A stretch of 64,000 bases of DNA from Nannobrachium achirus (GCA_963921795.1 OY997641.1:72406272-72470271); one strand, 5' to 3'. Positions 1-10,630 are shown, numbered from the stretch's first letter. Numbers and translations: made by a program. The notes: a model not told the origin generated them from the letters alone.

Positions 1-164
1 AGAGAAACCGTCATTTGAACACAGAGGGTTCCCGAAGGATTCCCAGTTTGATCCCGGACTCCCTCAGAGTTGGTGTTGAAGAGTCCTTGAGCAAGAACCC
101 CTGGTTGCTCCCGATGAGCAGGTTGGTGCCTTGAATGGGTGAATGTAAATCTATGTAAAGCGCT
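1..164 (+). repeat. tRNA-derived SINE, 5' part cut off by window edge
   Basis: This matches the SINE copies at 27531-27760 and 50243-50464, which begin with a tRNA-like A box (TGGCTCAGGGG) and carry a B-box-like GTTTGATCCC. Here the copy starts inside the head and breaks off at AAGCGCT, position 162-164, where it fuses to a second SINE body. The fusion point is a deletion junction relative to the sister units (see findings). Confidence 0.8.
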
Positions 165-295
165 GAACCCCTATCTGCTCCCAATAAGCAAGTTGGTGGC
201 ATGGTTTCCTCCCCCATCTGTGTGTGAATGGGTGAAAGCAATGCACAATCTATGTAAAGCGCCTTAGATAAAGGCGCTATATACATTTACCATAC
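165..295 (+). repeat. SINE body and tail upstream of ZNF1
   Basis: The same block lies in front of the penultimate coding exon in all three units (also 31910-32042 and 54135-54283). It ends in the AAGCGCCTTGGATAAAGGCG tail motif shared by many fish SINEs. This copy was present before the array was duplicated. Confidence 0.75.
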
Positions 296-465
296 AACGG
301 AAGCTTAACACACAAGGCCTTTATAAATAAATATAAGACAATGTTGCTCTCTACTAACTGCGAGAGATGGCCAACCCACCTTTTCATATAAATATGCAAG
401 TCCTTACTCATGTCATATCCAATTCCATATCTTAATAAAGTCCTTATTATATTCCTTCATTGCAG

Positions 466-549
466 ACCAGTGTGCAGAGTCCAGCCTGAAGGTGAAGATG
501 AGTTGGAGTGTTTCTGTTAAACAGGAACCTGAAAACCACCTGGACATCA
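466..549 (+). CDS. ZNF1 penultimate coding exon
   Basis: An 84-nt exon between TTCATTGCAG and the donor GTACGT, phase 1 at both ends. It encodes a 28-residue piece with MSWSV and the SUMO-consensus VKQE. Near-identical exons occur at 32216-32299 and 54447-54530. An internal ATG sits at 498, but the reading frame is open across the acceptor, so I treat the exon as internal. Confidence 0.85.
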
Positions 550-3126
550 GTACGTTTCATGCCTTCTCTTCTCTTCTCTTCTCTTCTCTTCTCTTCTCTT
601 CTCTTCTCTTCTCTTCTCTTCTCTCGCTGTCTCTCTTACAGAGAATGTTTGCAGGAAATGGCTTTTTTTAATGCATGAGAATAGACTCATTATTTGGAAC
701 TACCAAAGCTATAAAACAGAGGAAACGCTCCATAAAATAACAAAGTACAAATGTTTTTTTCTCTCATTTTATCTTTTTATTCTCCCCTAGACTTCGGTTC
801 CCTCCCTGTGTGTAAAGAGGAGCTTTTCCCTGAACATCAGGAGAGGAGTCCCAGTCTGGAGGAACCACAACCTCCACAGATTAAAGAGGAACAGGAGGAG
901 CTTCTACAAGAGGAGGCTGATGGATCAACGTTGACATTACTAGCAGTGAAAAGTGAAGGTGATGATGAAAACAGAGAGACAGAGGCTGTAGCCAGCACCT
1001 CAACTGAACACATGAAAACACAAGCTGATGTAGAGGACTGTGGAACATCACAACCAATTAGTGGTGACCAGCTCCTCTCTCCACACTGTTCTCAATCTGA
1101 CGTCACTGAAGACAGTGATGAGTGGGAGGAGACCAGGGAAGGTCAGTCGGTTGTAAACACACTGGATTCACACAAGACACACAATGTGGAAGGACAAACA
1201 TTGTCTTTAAGCCACAAGCTGTCCCAGGATCTGCCATTGTCAAAACAAACTCACTCCAAGAACAGCCACACAGGGAAGAAAAGTTTTAGTTGTACGGTGT
1301 GTGGCGAAGGTCAGTCGGTTGTAAACACACTGGATTCACACAAGACACACAATGTGGAAGGACAAACATTGTCTTTAAGCCACAAGCTGTCCCAGGATCT
1401 GCCATTGTCAAAACAAACTCACTCCAAGAACAGCCACACAGGGAAGATAAGTTTTAGTTGTACGGTGTGTGGCAAAATGTTTAATCGCAAGGTACATCTG
1501 AAGAGGCACACAGTTGTTCATACAGGGGAAAAGCCCTTTACTTGTACAGTTTGTGGTAAAGGCTACGGTCAAAGTGTTCATTTAAAAACACACATGACGA
1601 CTCATACAGGGGAAAAACCCTTTACTTGTAGAGTTTGTGGTAAAGGCTACGGTCGACGTGATCATTTAAAAACACACATGATGACTCATACAGGGGAAAA
1701 ACCCTTTACTTGTAGAGTTTGTGGTAAAGGCTACAGTCGACGTGATCATTTAAAAACACACATGATGACTCATACAGGGGAAACACCCTTTGCTTGTACT
1801 GTTTGTGGTAAAGGCTACGGTCGAAGTGATCATTTAAAAACACACATGATGACTCATACAGGGGAAAAGCCCTTTACTTGTACAGTTTGTGGTAAAGCCT
1901 TTAGTAAAAGTGGTGATTTAAAAGTACACATGAGGATTCACACAGGTGAAAAACCGTTTACTTGTACAGTTTGTGGTAAAGGCTGTGGTCAGAGTGGTGA
2001 TTTAAAAGCACACATGAGGACTCACATAGGGGAAAAGCCCTTTACTTGTACAGTTTGTGGTAAAGCCTTTAGTGAAAGTGGTAGTGTAAAAGTACACATG
2101 AGGACTCATACAGGGGAAAAACCCTTTACTTGTACAGTTTGTGGTAAAGGCTGTGGTACCAGTGGCCTTTTAAAAAAACACATGAGGACTCATACAGGGG
2201 AAAAACCCTTTACTTGTACAGTTTGTGGTAAAGGCTGTGGTCAAAGTGGTGATTTAAAAGCACACATGAGGACTCATACAGGGGAAAAACCCTTTACTTG
2301 TACTGTTTGTGGTAAAGGCTACGGTCGAAGTGATCATTTAAAAACACACATGATGACTCATACAGGGGAAAAGCCCTTTACTTGTACAGTTTGTGGTAAA
2401 GCCTTTAGTGAAAGTGGTAGTGTAAAAGTACACATGAGGACTCATACAGGGGAAAAACCCTTTACTTGTACAGTTTGTGGTAAAGGCTGTGGTACCAGTG
2501 GTCTTTTAAAAAAACACATGAGGACTCATACAGGGGAAAAGCCCTTTATTTGTACAGTTTGTGGTAAAGGCTGTGGTACCAGTGGTCTTTTAAAAAAACA
2601 CATGAGGACTCATACAGGGGAAAAACCCTTTGCTTGTACAGTTTGTGGTAAAGCTTTTAGTGAAAGTGGTAGTGTAAAAGTACACATGAGGACTCACACA
2701 GGGGAAAAGCCTTTTACTTGCACAATATGTGGTAAAGGCTGTGTTCATGGTGGTGAGATAAAAGTACACATGAGAACTCATACAGGGGAAAAACCCTTTA
2801 CTTGTACAGTTTGTGGTAAAGGCTGTGTTACCAGTGGTCTTTTAAAAATACACATGAGGACTCATACAGGGGAAAAGCCCTTTACTTGCACAGTTTGTGG
2901 TAAAGGCTGTGTTCATGGTGGTGAGTTAAAAGTACACATGAGAACTCATACAGGGGAAAAACCCTTTACTTGTACAGTTTGTGGTAAAGGCTGTGTTACC
3001 AGTAGTCATTTAAAAACACACATGAGGACTCATACAGGGGAAAAGCCCTTTACTTGCACAGTTTGTGGTAAAGCTTTTAGTCTAAATAATAATCTAAAAG
3101 TACACTTGAGGACTCATACAGGTTAA
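466..3126 (+). CDS. ZNF1: C2H2 zinc-finger protein with 20 fingers (last two coding exons)
   Basis: Probable nuclear sequence-specific DNA-binding transcription factor. Two coding exons are visible: 466-549 and 791-3126, joined phase 1 (ATC A / AC TTC). The N-terminal part is acidic and carries three SUMO-consensus motifs: VKQE, IKEE and VKSE. Twenty C2H2 fingers with TGEKP linkers follow, and the protein ends THTG-stop. Finger scaffolds are nearly identical at the nucleotide level and differ mainly at helix contact positions (for example RRDHLKT, QSGDLKA, TSGLLKK, HGGELKV). The 5' exons must lie left of the window. The exon that ZNF2 and ZNF3 carry at 28.5 and 52.1 kb appears to be deleted here. 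The DNA target is unknown. Confidence 0.9.
562..623 (+). repeat. (CTTCT)n pentanucleotide microsatellite in ZNF1 intron
   Basis: A pure CTTCT tract starts about 12 bp after the donor. The same tract, with different lengths, is in the matching introns at about 32310-32385 and 54545-54605. Confidence 0.9.
791..3126 (+). CDS. ZNF1 terminal finger-array exon
   Basis: The exon begins after TCCCCTAG and ends at TAA 3124-3126. The first ~160 codons are acidic spacer, and fingers follow from about 1455. Fingers 8-9 and 12-13 are duplicated blocks (ESGSVKV then TSGLLKK), and TSGLLKK occurs again in finger 14. This points to expansion by unequal exchange of multi-finger blocks. The ORF is open upstream to 751 but lacks coding support before the acceptor. 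Confidence 0.9.
1141..1476 (+). repeat. In-frame 168-bp tandem duplication in ZNF1
   Basis: Positions 1141-1308 and 1309-1476 are almost identical. Each encodes GQSVVNTLDSHKTHN and continues to CTVCG. The first copy ends in CTVCGE, a finger cut off after its second cysteine, and the spacer then restarts. ZNF2 and ZNF3 have a single copy. Confidence 0.9.
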
Positions 3127-3598
3127 AACTCCTTTACTTGTACAGTTTGTGGTACGCTCCATGGATTTATTTTGTCACCTGGCTTCTCAGTCTGGACAGC
3201 TTCCTTTCTCCAAGGGGAGGTGAGACATAGACTGCAAGTGGAATCCAAATGTGGCTTCTTATTGGTGTGTGGTGTGGGTGGGACAAATACACCAGTGTGT
3301 ATTGGCTGGCTGATAACGTAGCTACCCTAATTTACTCTTATTTGTTGGAACAACGTCCAATCAGCAACAACGTCGCCTCCGTCAAAGCTGATATACGAGT
3401 CAACTGAATCATGGCCAGACTGAGAAGCAAAATGATAAAACTGATCCACAAAAGTGTAGTGTAGTGTAGCAGGCTGGCACCCTGGCTTCATACAGGCAGG
3501 AAAACCCTTTAGCTGCGGTTTGTGGCAAATGCTTGGTCAAGATAAGGATGATTCAAATAACGATATTATGGATGTCTTAATTAACGCCAGGTCTTGTG
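3127..3598 (+). other. ZNF1 3' flank / probable 3' UTR
   Basis: Starts with a decayed finger relic (TTTACTTGTACAGTTTGTGG) directly after the stop, followed by sequence conserved in all three units (33717-34207 and 56612-57105). No convincing polyadenylation signal was picked out. Confidence 0.6.
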
Positions 3599-4844
3599 TA
3601 GGGATGGGTATCGAGAACCGGTTCTCGTTGAGAACCTGTTGCCCGTGGTTCGGTTCCATGGAATCGTTAGCCAACGTCCTTAACGATTCTGCTATCGATT
3701 CCTGCATATGCGCGATGACATCACACACGCGCGGCGCTGCCAGGTTTAGACGCAGGCTCAGCCAACATGTTGTCTAAACAGAGGCGTTCTAAAGTCTGGC
3801 TGTATATTTCACGAGAATGTTCATGTTTTGATAATGAGGCGTTAAGTTGTTACTCAAGCTCACTGCATGAACGGACAAGTCTCCCGCCGTTCTGTGTCCG
3901 AACTAGAGTGCCCAAAAAGGTTTGTTTTGCAAGCCCGCCTGCCGCCGCCTCCCACGTTCTTACTACAAAACGCGCTACATGTCCAATGTGCTCCGTGTTG
4001 CTAAATGCTCCCCTATATCACATGTGCAAGAAAGAAAAGTATGTAAATCCTTTGATCCAAACTGTTGAAGACAGTGTTTCTGCTTTAGCTATGTACAGCA
4101 GCAGCTCCGCGAGCTTCAGCGAGCTTCGCATCCGACATAGAGTAGGCTACAGGGGCACTGGAAGGGGGGTGCTGAGGGTGTTTCCAGGGGCGCTGCAAGG
4201 GGGGGTGCTGAGGGTGCTACAGCCCCCCTGGTACTTTTTTTTTATTTTTTATTTTAAGATATATACACACAGAGCTATATTAAAACAATAATGTATTTGA
4301 CTTTGGGGAATACACTATGTTGAAACAAGGTGTTTGATTATCACATGGTCACCTTGCCACCTCCGGTTGGAAGGGAAGTTGAATTTAAAATTTGTTTTCA
4401 AATAAATCCCGCTTTGATGGCACAACAAAGTCTATTGATTTGAGAACTAGTAACTGTCTGTAGGCTCATTGTTAACACCAAACTAACACCATTGTATATG
4501 GGGAATAAAAAAAACATTACAAAAATAATACCCGATGTTGTAGTGTGTGTGTGTGTGAGTTAGTGACTGTGTGTGTGCATGCGTGCTGTGTGTTGCACTG
4601 TGTGCTAAAATAACTAATAAACAGTTACTTGTTACACCGTTGTGTGGGAAATAAGCACCCAAAACAGTAATAAAAATAACCCAAAACCTCTCTAGAAAAA
4701 GAAGAAAAGGAGTGGAGGAGGTAGAAAAGACTATTGGCCACTATTTCTGACCAGCTGAGAATCGATAAGAGAATCGATAAGGAATCGAATCGATAAGCAG
4801 AACCGGAATCGGAATCGCTAAAATCTTAACGATACCCATCCCTA
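3599..4844. mobile_element. Non-autonomous hAT element with precise empty sites in sister units
   Basis: Terminal repeats TAGGGATGGGTATCG and CGATACCCATCCCTA are flanked by the 8-bp TSD GTCTTGTG (3591-3598 and 4845-4852). ZNF2 and ZNF3 flanks read straight through this site (…CCAGGTCTTGTGGAGG…) with one copy of the octamer. A 174-codon ORF (3767-4291, +) starts with SKQRRSKVWLY, which resembles the beginning of a BED zinc finger of hAT transposases, but then loses similarity. The element is non-coding in practice. Confidence 0.88.
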
Positions 4845-5357
4845 GTCTTGTGGAGGTGTGACAGATGCCATTTTACTATTGTGGTTGCGGAATTCTGCAC
4901 ACTGCATCAAATCGGTTTACGGTAAAACGGCCCTGAATTAGTCACAGGTGTTGGGTGTTACTTTAATCAAACCAATCGGAGAGAGTATCAGCTGCCATTC
5001 CCTTTAAGATCAGTGCAAGACATGCGTTAAGCGGCGAGACCAAAAGAGTATAGTTTATATTTTATATTTATATATTTCCTAATAGCGTACCCATCACGGC
5101 TGGGGAAAAATGAATAAATAAATAAACCAGTCAATTGCAATAGTGAGGGGACATTCAAGTCCCCCCTCCCCAGATAACAGCAAAGTGACAATTTAAGGAC
5201 TTAAGACATTTTAATACAGAAAATAATTAAAAAAGTAGTGTCGATTTGGCTGGCTACTTTTGCCATGTAGCGTGTAGCTTAGGTAACTACATTTCTTTGG
5301 GGATAGCTTTGCTGTAGCTTTAGCTATGTTTAATCGAGTGTAACTTGTAGCTTAGGT
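4845..5357. other. Shared 3' spacer of the duplication unit
   Basis: Matches 34607-34760 and 57106-57432 plus 57966-58110. No gene is visible. It ends at the 8-bp duplication GCTTAGGT (5350-5357) that borders the next hAT insertion. Confidence 0.6.
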
Positions 5358-5489
5358 CAGTGGTCCTCAACCTTTTCAGGCCGTGACCCCCAAAATATTC
5401 ATATTTTAACTGGGGACCCCCCACCCTGACGAGCACTAAGAGTTGAGGCATTACATTTTGTTTAACACAGTTCTATTGTGAAAATAGCA

Positions 5490-5545
5490 GATCTACATGC
5501 TCACAACGCCTCGCAACGCGAGGCGTTGTGAGCATGTAGATCCGC
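5490..5545. repeat. Long hairpin inside hAT element
   Basis: CTACATGCTCACAACGCCTC is followed within a few bases by its reverse complement, giving arms of about 24 bp. Similar hairpins occur at about 10318-10366, 38337-38391 and 58546-58594 in related hAT copies. Confidence 0.85.
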
Positions 5546-5775
5546 TATTTTCACAATTTCTGCCTCTAATTTGACCAATGTTTAATTTGTCATTTTAGAG
5601 GTATTAAAAAGTCCTTAAATTGTCACTTTAGAAATGTGCAGAAACCCGCTATACCCTTAAACTTTATGTTGGTTTGTTTACAGTTGAGTGAGAAAACAAT
5701 GTTTCACATTAAGGGGCACTCCACCACTTTTCAACCTATGTTCATATAATTGGTCCTCACAAAAAAATAGTAAAT

Positions 5776-5956
5776 TGTGGAAGTGAGTGAAATGAGACGA
5801 GCAGACGGAGTATGGGAGTCTCTAATCTTTACTTCCAAACAATTCAAGTTCAAGCACAGGTACAAGCACTTCCTCATGAAACCTCGTATCTCCTCCCATC
5901 ACCCCACAACCAGTGTCCATTCTGAGGTGAGACACCTCCATCTAGTGTTCACCACA
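5776..5956 (-). repeat. 3' LTR of Gypsy element
   Basis: 181 bp, bounded by TG…CA, identical by eye to 9200-9380. Confidence 0.92.
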
Positions 5957-6120
5957 CAGGCCCCCCCCAAACGCTCAGAATTGGCATTACATGGAACACA
6001 TTAAACATTTTACCAACCCCCCAAAACAATACTACACCCAGTGTCAATAGTCTTTTTTAGGAGGTCTGACAACCCGGCCAAAACTACTGTACTTCACAGG
6101 CAACGTGGAAAGGGCAGGGG

Positions 6121-8454
6121 TCAGGGCAGGGGGGCGTCCCCGCCTCCGACGCGGAAGGGTAGGGGCCTCCATGGATGGAGAACCACCTCCGGCCACCTGG
6201 TGGTCCTGTCCACCATGGTGAGGAGGTGCGTGAAACCCTGGGATGGGGGAAGCGGGCCAACTAGGTCCACATGGACATGGTCGAACCGCCTCTCAGGGAT
6301 GAGGAACGGCTCCAGGGGGGCCTTGGTGTGACGGTGTATCTTGGCCCGCTGACACGCCACGCAGGAGGCCGCCCAGGCCCTGACGTCCTTCCTAAGGCCA
6401 GGCCAAACGAACTTGGCCCCCACCAGCTTCACAGACGCCTTTACCCCCGGGTGTGAAAGGGAGTGTATAGCATCAAACACCCGGCGGCGCCAGTCCGTTG
6501 GCACCATGGGGCGTGGCTGGCCAGTGGAGACGTCGCAGAGGAGGGTGGCGCCGCTGTCGTGGAACGCCACATCCTCCAGTCGTAGCCCGGTCACAGCTGT
6601 CCTGTACGCCTGAAGGTCTGTGTCGGTGAGCTGGTCAGCTGCCATAACTGCATAATCCATGCCCAAGTGCACAGGGCTGACGTGTGCCCGGCGGGAGAGG
6701 CAGTCCGCCACCTGATTGTTTTTGCCGGCCACATGCTGAATGTCTGTAGTGAACTCCGATATAGCAGAAAGTTGACGCTGTTGACGCCCTGACCACGGCT
6801 CTGTGGTCTTGGCCATGGCAAAAGTCAAGGGCTTGTGGTCAACAAACACAGTGAACTCCCGGCCCTCCAACAGGAACCTGAAATGACGTGTGGCGAGGAA
6901 AAGGGCCAGGAGCTCCCTGTCGAACGTGCTGTACTTCCTCTCGTTGTCCCGCAGCTTCTTACTGAAGAAGGCCAGAGGCTGCCAGGCGCCCGACACCCTC
7001 TGCTCACACACCGCCCCTACTGCATAATCGGAGGCATCAGTTGTAAGTGCTATGGGAGCCGCAGGAGACGGGTGTGCCAGCATGGCAGCGTTGGCAAGGG
7101 CCGCCTTGGAGTCCTCGAATGCCCTGCTCCGCTCCGGGGACCAGTCGACATCGTCGTTGTCTTTCTTCCCTTTCAGCGCCTCATACAGGGGGCTCATCAA
7201 GTGAGCCGCGTGGGATATGAACCGACTATAGAAATTAACCATCCCTAAGAACTCCTGGAGAGGCTTGGTGGTGAGGGGGCGGGGAAAATCAGCAATCGCC
7301 TCCACTTTGGCAGGCAGAGGAACAGCCCCCTGGGGAGAGACATGGTGGCCTAAGAAATCAATGGCCAGCAGGCCAAACTGACATTTGGCCGGGTTCACAA
7401 TAAGTCCATGCTCGTTGAGCCTCTGGAACAGTTGTCGCAGATGCCCCAGATGTTCTTCTGCAGATGTGCTGGCCACTAGGATGTCATCGAGGTAGACGAA
7501 CAAAAAGGACATTCCACGCAGCACAGAATCCATGAGCCGCTGGAAAGTCTGCGCTGCCCCTTTAAGGCCAAATGGCATCCGCAAGAACTCAAACAGTCCA
7601 AACGGGGTGATGACAGCAGTCTTGGGCACGTCGAGCGGGTGGACCGGCACCTGGTGATAACCGCGGACCAAATCGATCTTAGAGAAGATGGTGGCCCCTG
7701 CCAGGTGGACGGAGAAGTCCTGGATATGTGGAACCGGGTAGCGGTCATGTGTGGTGATATTATTTAGTCGACGAAAATCACCACACGGACGCCACTTCCC
7801 GTCCGCCTTGGGGACCATGTGGAGAGGGGAGGCCCAGGGACTGTTGGAACGGCGCACAATGCCGAGCCGCTCCATCGTGGCGAACTCCTCCCTGGCTATT
7901 GCCAGTTTAGCAGCATCCAAGCGGCGTGCACGTGCAAAAACTGGCGGCCCCACCGTGGGGATATAATGTTCCACGCCATGCTTGGCGACAGCGGCAGAGA
8001 AGGTGGGGACTGTCAGAGCAGGGAACTCGGCAAGTAGACGCTGGTACAAATCCCCTGTGGCGAGCATATTGGCCAGGGCAGGCGGCCCGGGCCCCCCCAG
8101 TGTGCACGGGTATGTGTCAAATGACACAGAGTCAATGAGCCGCCGGTTTGCAACGTCAACTAAAAGTCTATGAGCACACAAAAAATCGGCCCCCAGTATT
8201 GGCACGGACACGGAAGCAACAATAAAGTCCCAGCTAAACTGATGCCCATTGAAACACACAGTCACATACCTAGTACAAAATGTACGGATGGCAGTCCCAT
8301 TCGCCGCATCCAGCGGTGGTCCATGTGCGCTTCCCAACGTGTCCGCGGCAGATGCAGGTAGGATGCTCCTCTGCGCGCCCGAATCCACCAGCAGGCGCCG
8401 ACCAGAAAACGTGTCCTCAATAAACAGCAGCTCATTGATGACGCCAGCGCTCAT
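6121..8454 (-). CDS. pol: Gypsy Pol: protease, reverse transcriptase, RNase H, truncated integrase
   Basis: 777 codons. In order: aspartic protease with LLVDSGA (Asp ~24); reverse transcriptase with YLDDILVAS near residue 321; RNase H with [12 protein letters not shown]; and an integrase HHCC zinc finger (HSLSH … CVACQ). The first catalytic Asp of the integrase core (HVDLVGPL) is present. After [12 protein letters not shown] the sequence jumps to an unrelated short proline-rich tail, so the second Asp and the Glu of the DDE triad are missing. Pol lies in the -1 frame relative to gag, starting 6 nt after the gag stop. Reverse transcriptase and RNase H look intact; integration would need a helper. 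Confidence 0.92.
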   Translation of the reverse strand: MSAGVINELLFIEDTFSGRRLLVDSGAQRSILPASAADTLGSAHGPPLDAANGTAIRTFCTRYVTVCFNGHQFSWDFIVASVSVPILGADFLCAHRLLVDVANRRLIDSVSFDTYPCTLGGPGPPALANMLATGDLYQRLLAEFPALTVPTFSAAVAKHGVEHYIPTVGPPVFARARRLDAAKLAIAREEFATMERLGIVRRSNSPWASPLHMVPKADGKWRPCGDFRRLNNITTHDRYPVPHIQDFSVHLAGATIFSKIDLVRGYHQVPVHPLDVPKTAVITPFGLFEFLRMPFGLKGAAQTFQRLMDSVLRGMSFLFVYLDDILVASTSAEEHLGHLRQLFQRLNEHGLIVNPAKCQFGLLAIDFLGHHVSPQGAVPLPAKVEAIADFPRPLTTKPLQEFLGMVNFYSRFISHAAHLMSPLYEALKGKKDNDDVDWSPERSRAFEDSKAALANAAMLAHPSPAAPIALTTDASDYAVGAVCEQRVSGAWQPLAFFSKKLRDNERKYSTFDRELLALFLATRHFRFLLEGREFTVFVDHKPLTFAMAKTTEPWSGRQQRQLSAISEFTTDIQHVAGKNNQVADCLSRRAHVSPVHLGMDYAVMAADQLTDTDLQAYRTAVTGLRLEDVAFHDSGATLLCDVSTGQPRPMVPTDWRRRVFDAIHSLSHPGVKASVKLVGAKFVWPGLRKDVRAWAASCVACQRAKIHRHTKAPLEPFLIPERRFDHVHVDLVGPLPPSQGFTHLLTMVDRTTRWPEVVLHPWRPLPFRVGGGDAPLP

Positions 8455-8459
8455 AGCCG

Positions 8460-9170
8460 CTAACGAGCGCCGGCTCTGGCGTTTCCCTGGTTACCAAAAC
8501 AGCATGGTGGAGTACAGCGCTTTGCTTTGGTGCCAAAACGGCGATGATAATAACACAGTCCGCTGTCATCATCCCTCCGCGTCTGTTCCCTGCGCTCCGA
8601 CACAGCAGCCACCGCTGGATCCGAGACAGCAGCCGCAACGTACTGGCGAGAGGCCAGCAGTATCCTGTCCGCTTCCTCCGCTAATCCACGGAAATCCTTG
8701 GTGCGCACGAGAGGAGAGGTGGCCAGAGCCGTGCGCACTGGAGTCGGGAGTTGCCGCAGGAACAGTTGTATAAAGAGAAACGTAGTGTCACCTGAACCCA
8801 AAAGTGCCAGCATGTTCTCCATTAGTTCAGTAGGTTTACTGTCTCCCAATCCGTTGAGTGACAGCAGGCGATCTGCGCGCTCCTCATCGGATAGCTGGAA
8901 CAGACGCAGCAGCTGCACTTTGAGAGCGTTGTATTTTCCGTCTGCTGGCGGCTCCCTCAGGAAACCCATGACGCGGCGGGTGGTTGAGGAATCCAACGCG
9001 GCGACGACATGGTAATACTTGGTGTCATCCACCGTGATTCCGCGGAGGTGAAACTGTGCTTCAATATGTTGAAACCACGGGGCAGGATCATGTTGCCAAA
9101 ACTCAGGCAACTTGATTGTCGCCGCATACACTGCAGGAGCAACGACAGGAGCAACGTTCTCTCCGTTCAT
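8460..9170 (-). CDS. gag: Gypsy Gag with CHCC motif
   Basis: 236 aa structural protein of the retrotransposon particle. It has KLPEFW…WF and a capsid-like helical region. A C-terminal C-X2-H-X9-C-X3-C motif (CYYH … CTPPC) replaces the usual CCHC knuckle; I recall this CHCC form from the CsRn1-like clade of Ty3/Gypsy elements. The start is the first ATG after the primer-binding site. Confidence 0.88.
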   Translation of the reverse strand: MNGENVAPVVAPAVYAATIKLPEFWQHDPAPWFQHIEAQFHLRGITVDDTKYYHVVAALDSSTTRRVMGFLREPPADGKYNALKVQLLRLFQLSDEERADRLLSLNGLGDSKPTELMENMLALLGSGDTTFLFIQLFLRQLPTPVRTALATSPLVRTKDFRGLAEEADRILLASRQYVAAAVSDPAVAAVSERREQTRRDDDSGLCYYHRRFGTKAKRCTPPCCFGNQGNARAGAR

Positions 9171-9180
9171 GTTCTTAAAC

Positions 9181-9198
9181 TAAGCGTCAAGGTCACCA
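9181..9198 (-). other. Primer-binding site of Gypsy element
   Basis: One base inside the 5' LTR, the minus strand reads TGGTGACCTTGACGCTTA. The first eight bases and a following GACG fit complementarity to a tRNA-Trp 3' end; the tRNA assignment is from memory. Confidence 0.6.
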
Positions 9199-9199
9199 C

Positions 9200-9380
9200 T
9201 GTGGAAGTGAGTGAAATGAGACGAGCAGACGGAGTATGGGAGTCTCTAATCTTTACTTCCAAACAATTCAAGTTCAAGCACAGGTACAAGCACTTCCTCA
9301 TGAAACCTCGTATCTCCTCCCATCACCCCACAACCAGTGTCCATTCTGAGGTGAGACACCTCCATCTAGTGTTCACCACA
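9200..9380 (-). repeat. 5' LTR of Gypsy element
   Basis: 181 bp, identical by eye to 5776-5956. It is followed by AAAT, the 4-bp target duplication. Confidence 0.92.
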
Positions 9381-9735
9381 AAATACATATTCTTTTTTTT
9401 TTTTTCTCAGAGGAGGGTTGTGGGCAGGTCAGAAACCCATAGTCTTGTGACATCATCGATTGCCAATCCAGCTTATAGAAACTGCAGGCTTTCTATTCCT
9501 GAAAAGTTGCAATTTTAAAGTGAAAGCCATTGTTCTCACAATAATAAAAATCTAAATATTTGTTTCAAAAATATTGATTAAAATTTTTTTTGGGGAAAAT
9601 GATGATGTCACAAGACGATGGATTATGAACTTCACACAGCTCTCCTAGGAGACTTGGACTGAGTAGAAAAAAATGTGATATTTTATCATGAACATTAGTG
9701 AGGACCTATTATATGAAGACAGGTTGAAAAGTGGT

Positions 9736-10061
9736 GAACTACTCCTTTAAGTTCATTATTTGGGGACCCCCCAAAATAATTTGGGGACCCCCAGGGGGGT
9801 CCCGACCCACAGGTTGAGAACCACTGGCTTAGGTAACTACATTTTCCAAGTAGCTTGCCCATCACTGATCATTGCAGCTGAAAAGGCCTTAGGACACCGA
9901 ACTACTCCTTTAAGTTCATTATTTGGGGACCCCCCAAAATAATTTGGGGACCCCCCTGGGGGTCCCGACCCACAGGTTGAGAACCACTGGCTTAGGTAAC
10001 TACATTTTCCAAGTAGCTTGCCCATCACTGATCATTGCAGCTGAAAAGGCCTTAGGACACA
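9736..10061. repeat. 163-bp tandem duplication across a hAT end
   Basis: Two copies, 9736-9898 and 9899-10061, each run from GAACTACTCCTTTAAG through the hAT terminus to GGCCTTAGGACAC. The duplication post-dates the hAT and MITE insertions because it copies their right ends. Confidence 0.88.
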
Positions 10062-10626
10062 AACAGAAAAAAACCTGCCATGACTCAATGGAGAGGATTT
10101 TTCAGTTAAAGACTTTTTAATACACGTTTGAAGGACCTCGACCAGCACTTCATGAGACCTTTAAACACAAAAGCAATCAGCAGGAGTACAGATTAACTTA
10201 ATGTGCAACATTGTTTTCTCACTCAAAAGTAAACAAACCAACATAAAGTTTTATGCAAATGATAAACATTGGTCAAATTGTCAAACATTAAAGGCAGAAA
10301 TTGTGAACATAGCCGATTTACATGCTCACAACGCCTCGTGTTGCGAGGCGTTGTGAGCATGTAGATCTGCTATTTTCACAATAGATCCTTATTATATCAA
10401 ATGTAATGCCTCATCTATTAGTGCTCGTCAGGGTGGGGGGTCCCCAGTTAAAATATGATTATTTTGGGGTCGCGGCCTGAAAAGGTTGAGAACCCCTGAT
10501 ATAGGCCGCTGTTTCCCAAACAGTGGGTCTGGACCCATTTGTGGGTCATGGACCAATTTATACGGGTCACGACGTAAAAATCCCATTTTATTTTCCTACA
10601 TAAAAATGTATAAAAGAATTGCCGAT
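10062..10626. repeat. hAT relic shared by units 1, 2 and 3
   Basis: Paralogous to 38190-38600 and 58408-58862. Contains the hairpin at 10318-10366 and the terminus GGTTGAGAACC, then a second hAT-like end (CAGTGGGTCTGGACCCA). No gene is visible. Confidence 0.6.
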
Positions 10627-10630
10627 TTAA

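Larger units (their letters stand above)
5776..9380 (-). mobile_element. Ty3/Gypsy LTR retrotransposon, identical LTRs, integrase truncated
   Basis: 3605-bp element on the minus strand with 181-bp LTRs (TGTGG…CCACA), a 4-bp TSD AAAT (5772-5775 and 9381-9384), a primer-binding site at 9181-9198 and a G-rich polypurine tract at about 5961-5971. Gag and pol ORFs are open. The two LTRs look identical by eye, so insertion was recent. Pol lacks most of the integrase core, so the copy cannot supply its own integrase. Confidence 0.92.
5713..9746. mobile_element. TTAA-target MITE interrupted by a Gypsy element
   Basis: TTAA at 5709-5712 and 9747-9750 flanks arms GGGGCACTCCACCACTTTTC and a matching inverted arm containing GAAAAGTGGTGAACTACTCC. 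Both arms extend about 45 bp, to GGTCCTCAC. Without the internal Gypsy insertion the MITE would be about 430 bp. TTAA target choice suggests a piggyBac-type transposase. Confidence 0.75.
5358..9826. mobile_element. hAT element (CAGTGGT… ends) hosting nested insertions
   Basis: Left end CAGTGGTCCTCAACC and right end GGTTGAGAACCACTG are inverted repeats, flanked by GCTTAGGT at 5350-5357 and 9827-9834. Unit 3 shows the empty site near 58113 (…TGTAGCTTAGGTAACTAC…). The arm contains a long hairpin (5490-5545). A TTAA MITE was inserted into it, and a Gypsy element into that MITE. Confidence 0.85.

Noticed and set aside
3767-4291. Functional BED-domain transposase
   Set aside because: Only the first ten or so residues resemble a BED finger; the zinc ligands are not arranged properly and no catalytic domain follows.
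6041-8773. Several + strand ORFs over the Gypsy pol region
   Set aside because: They are shadows of the GC-rich minus-strand pol and gag frames with no domain content.
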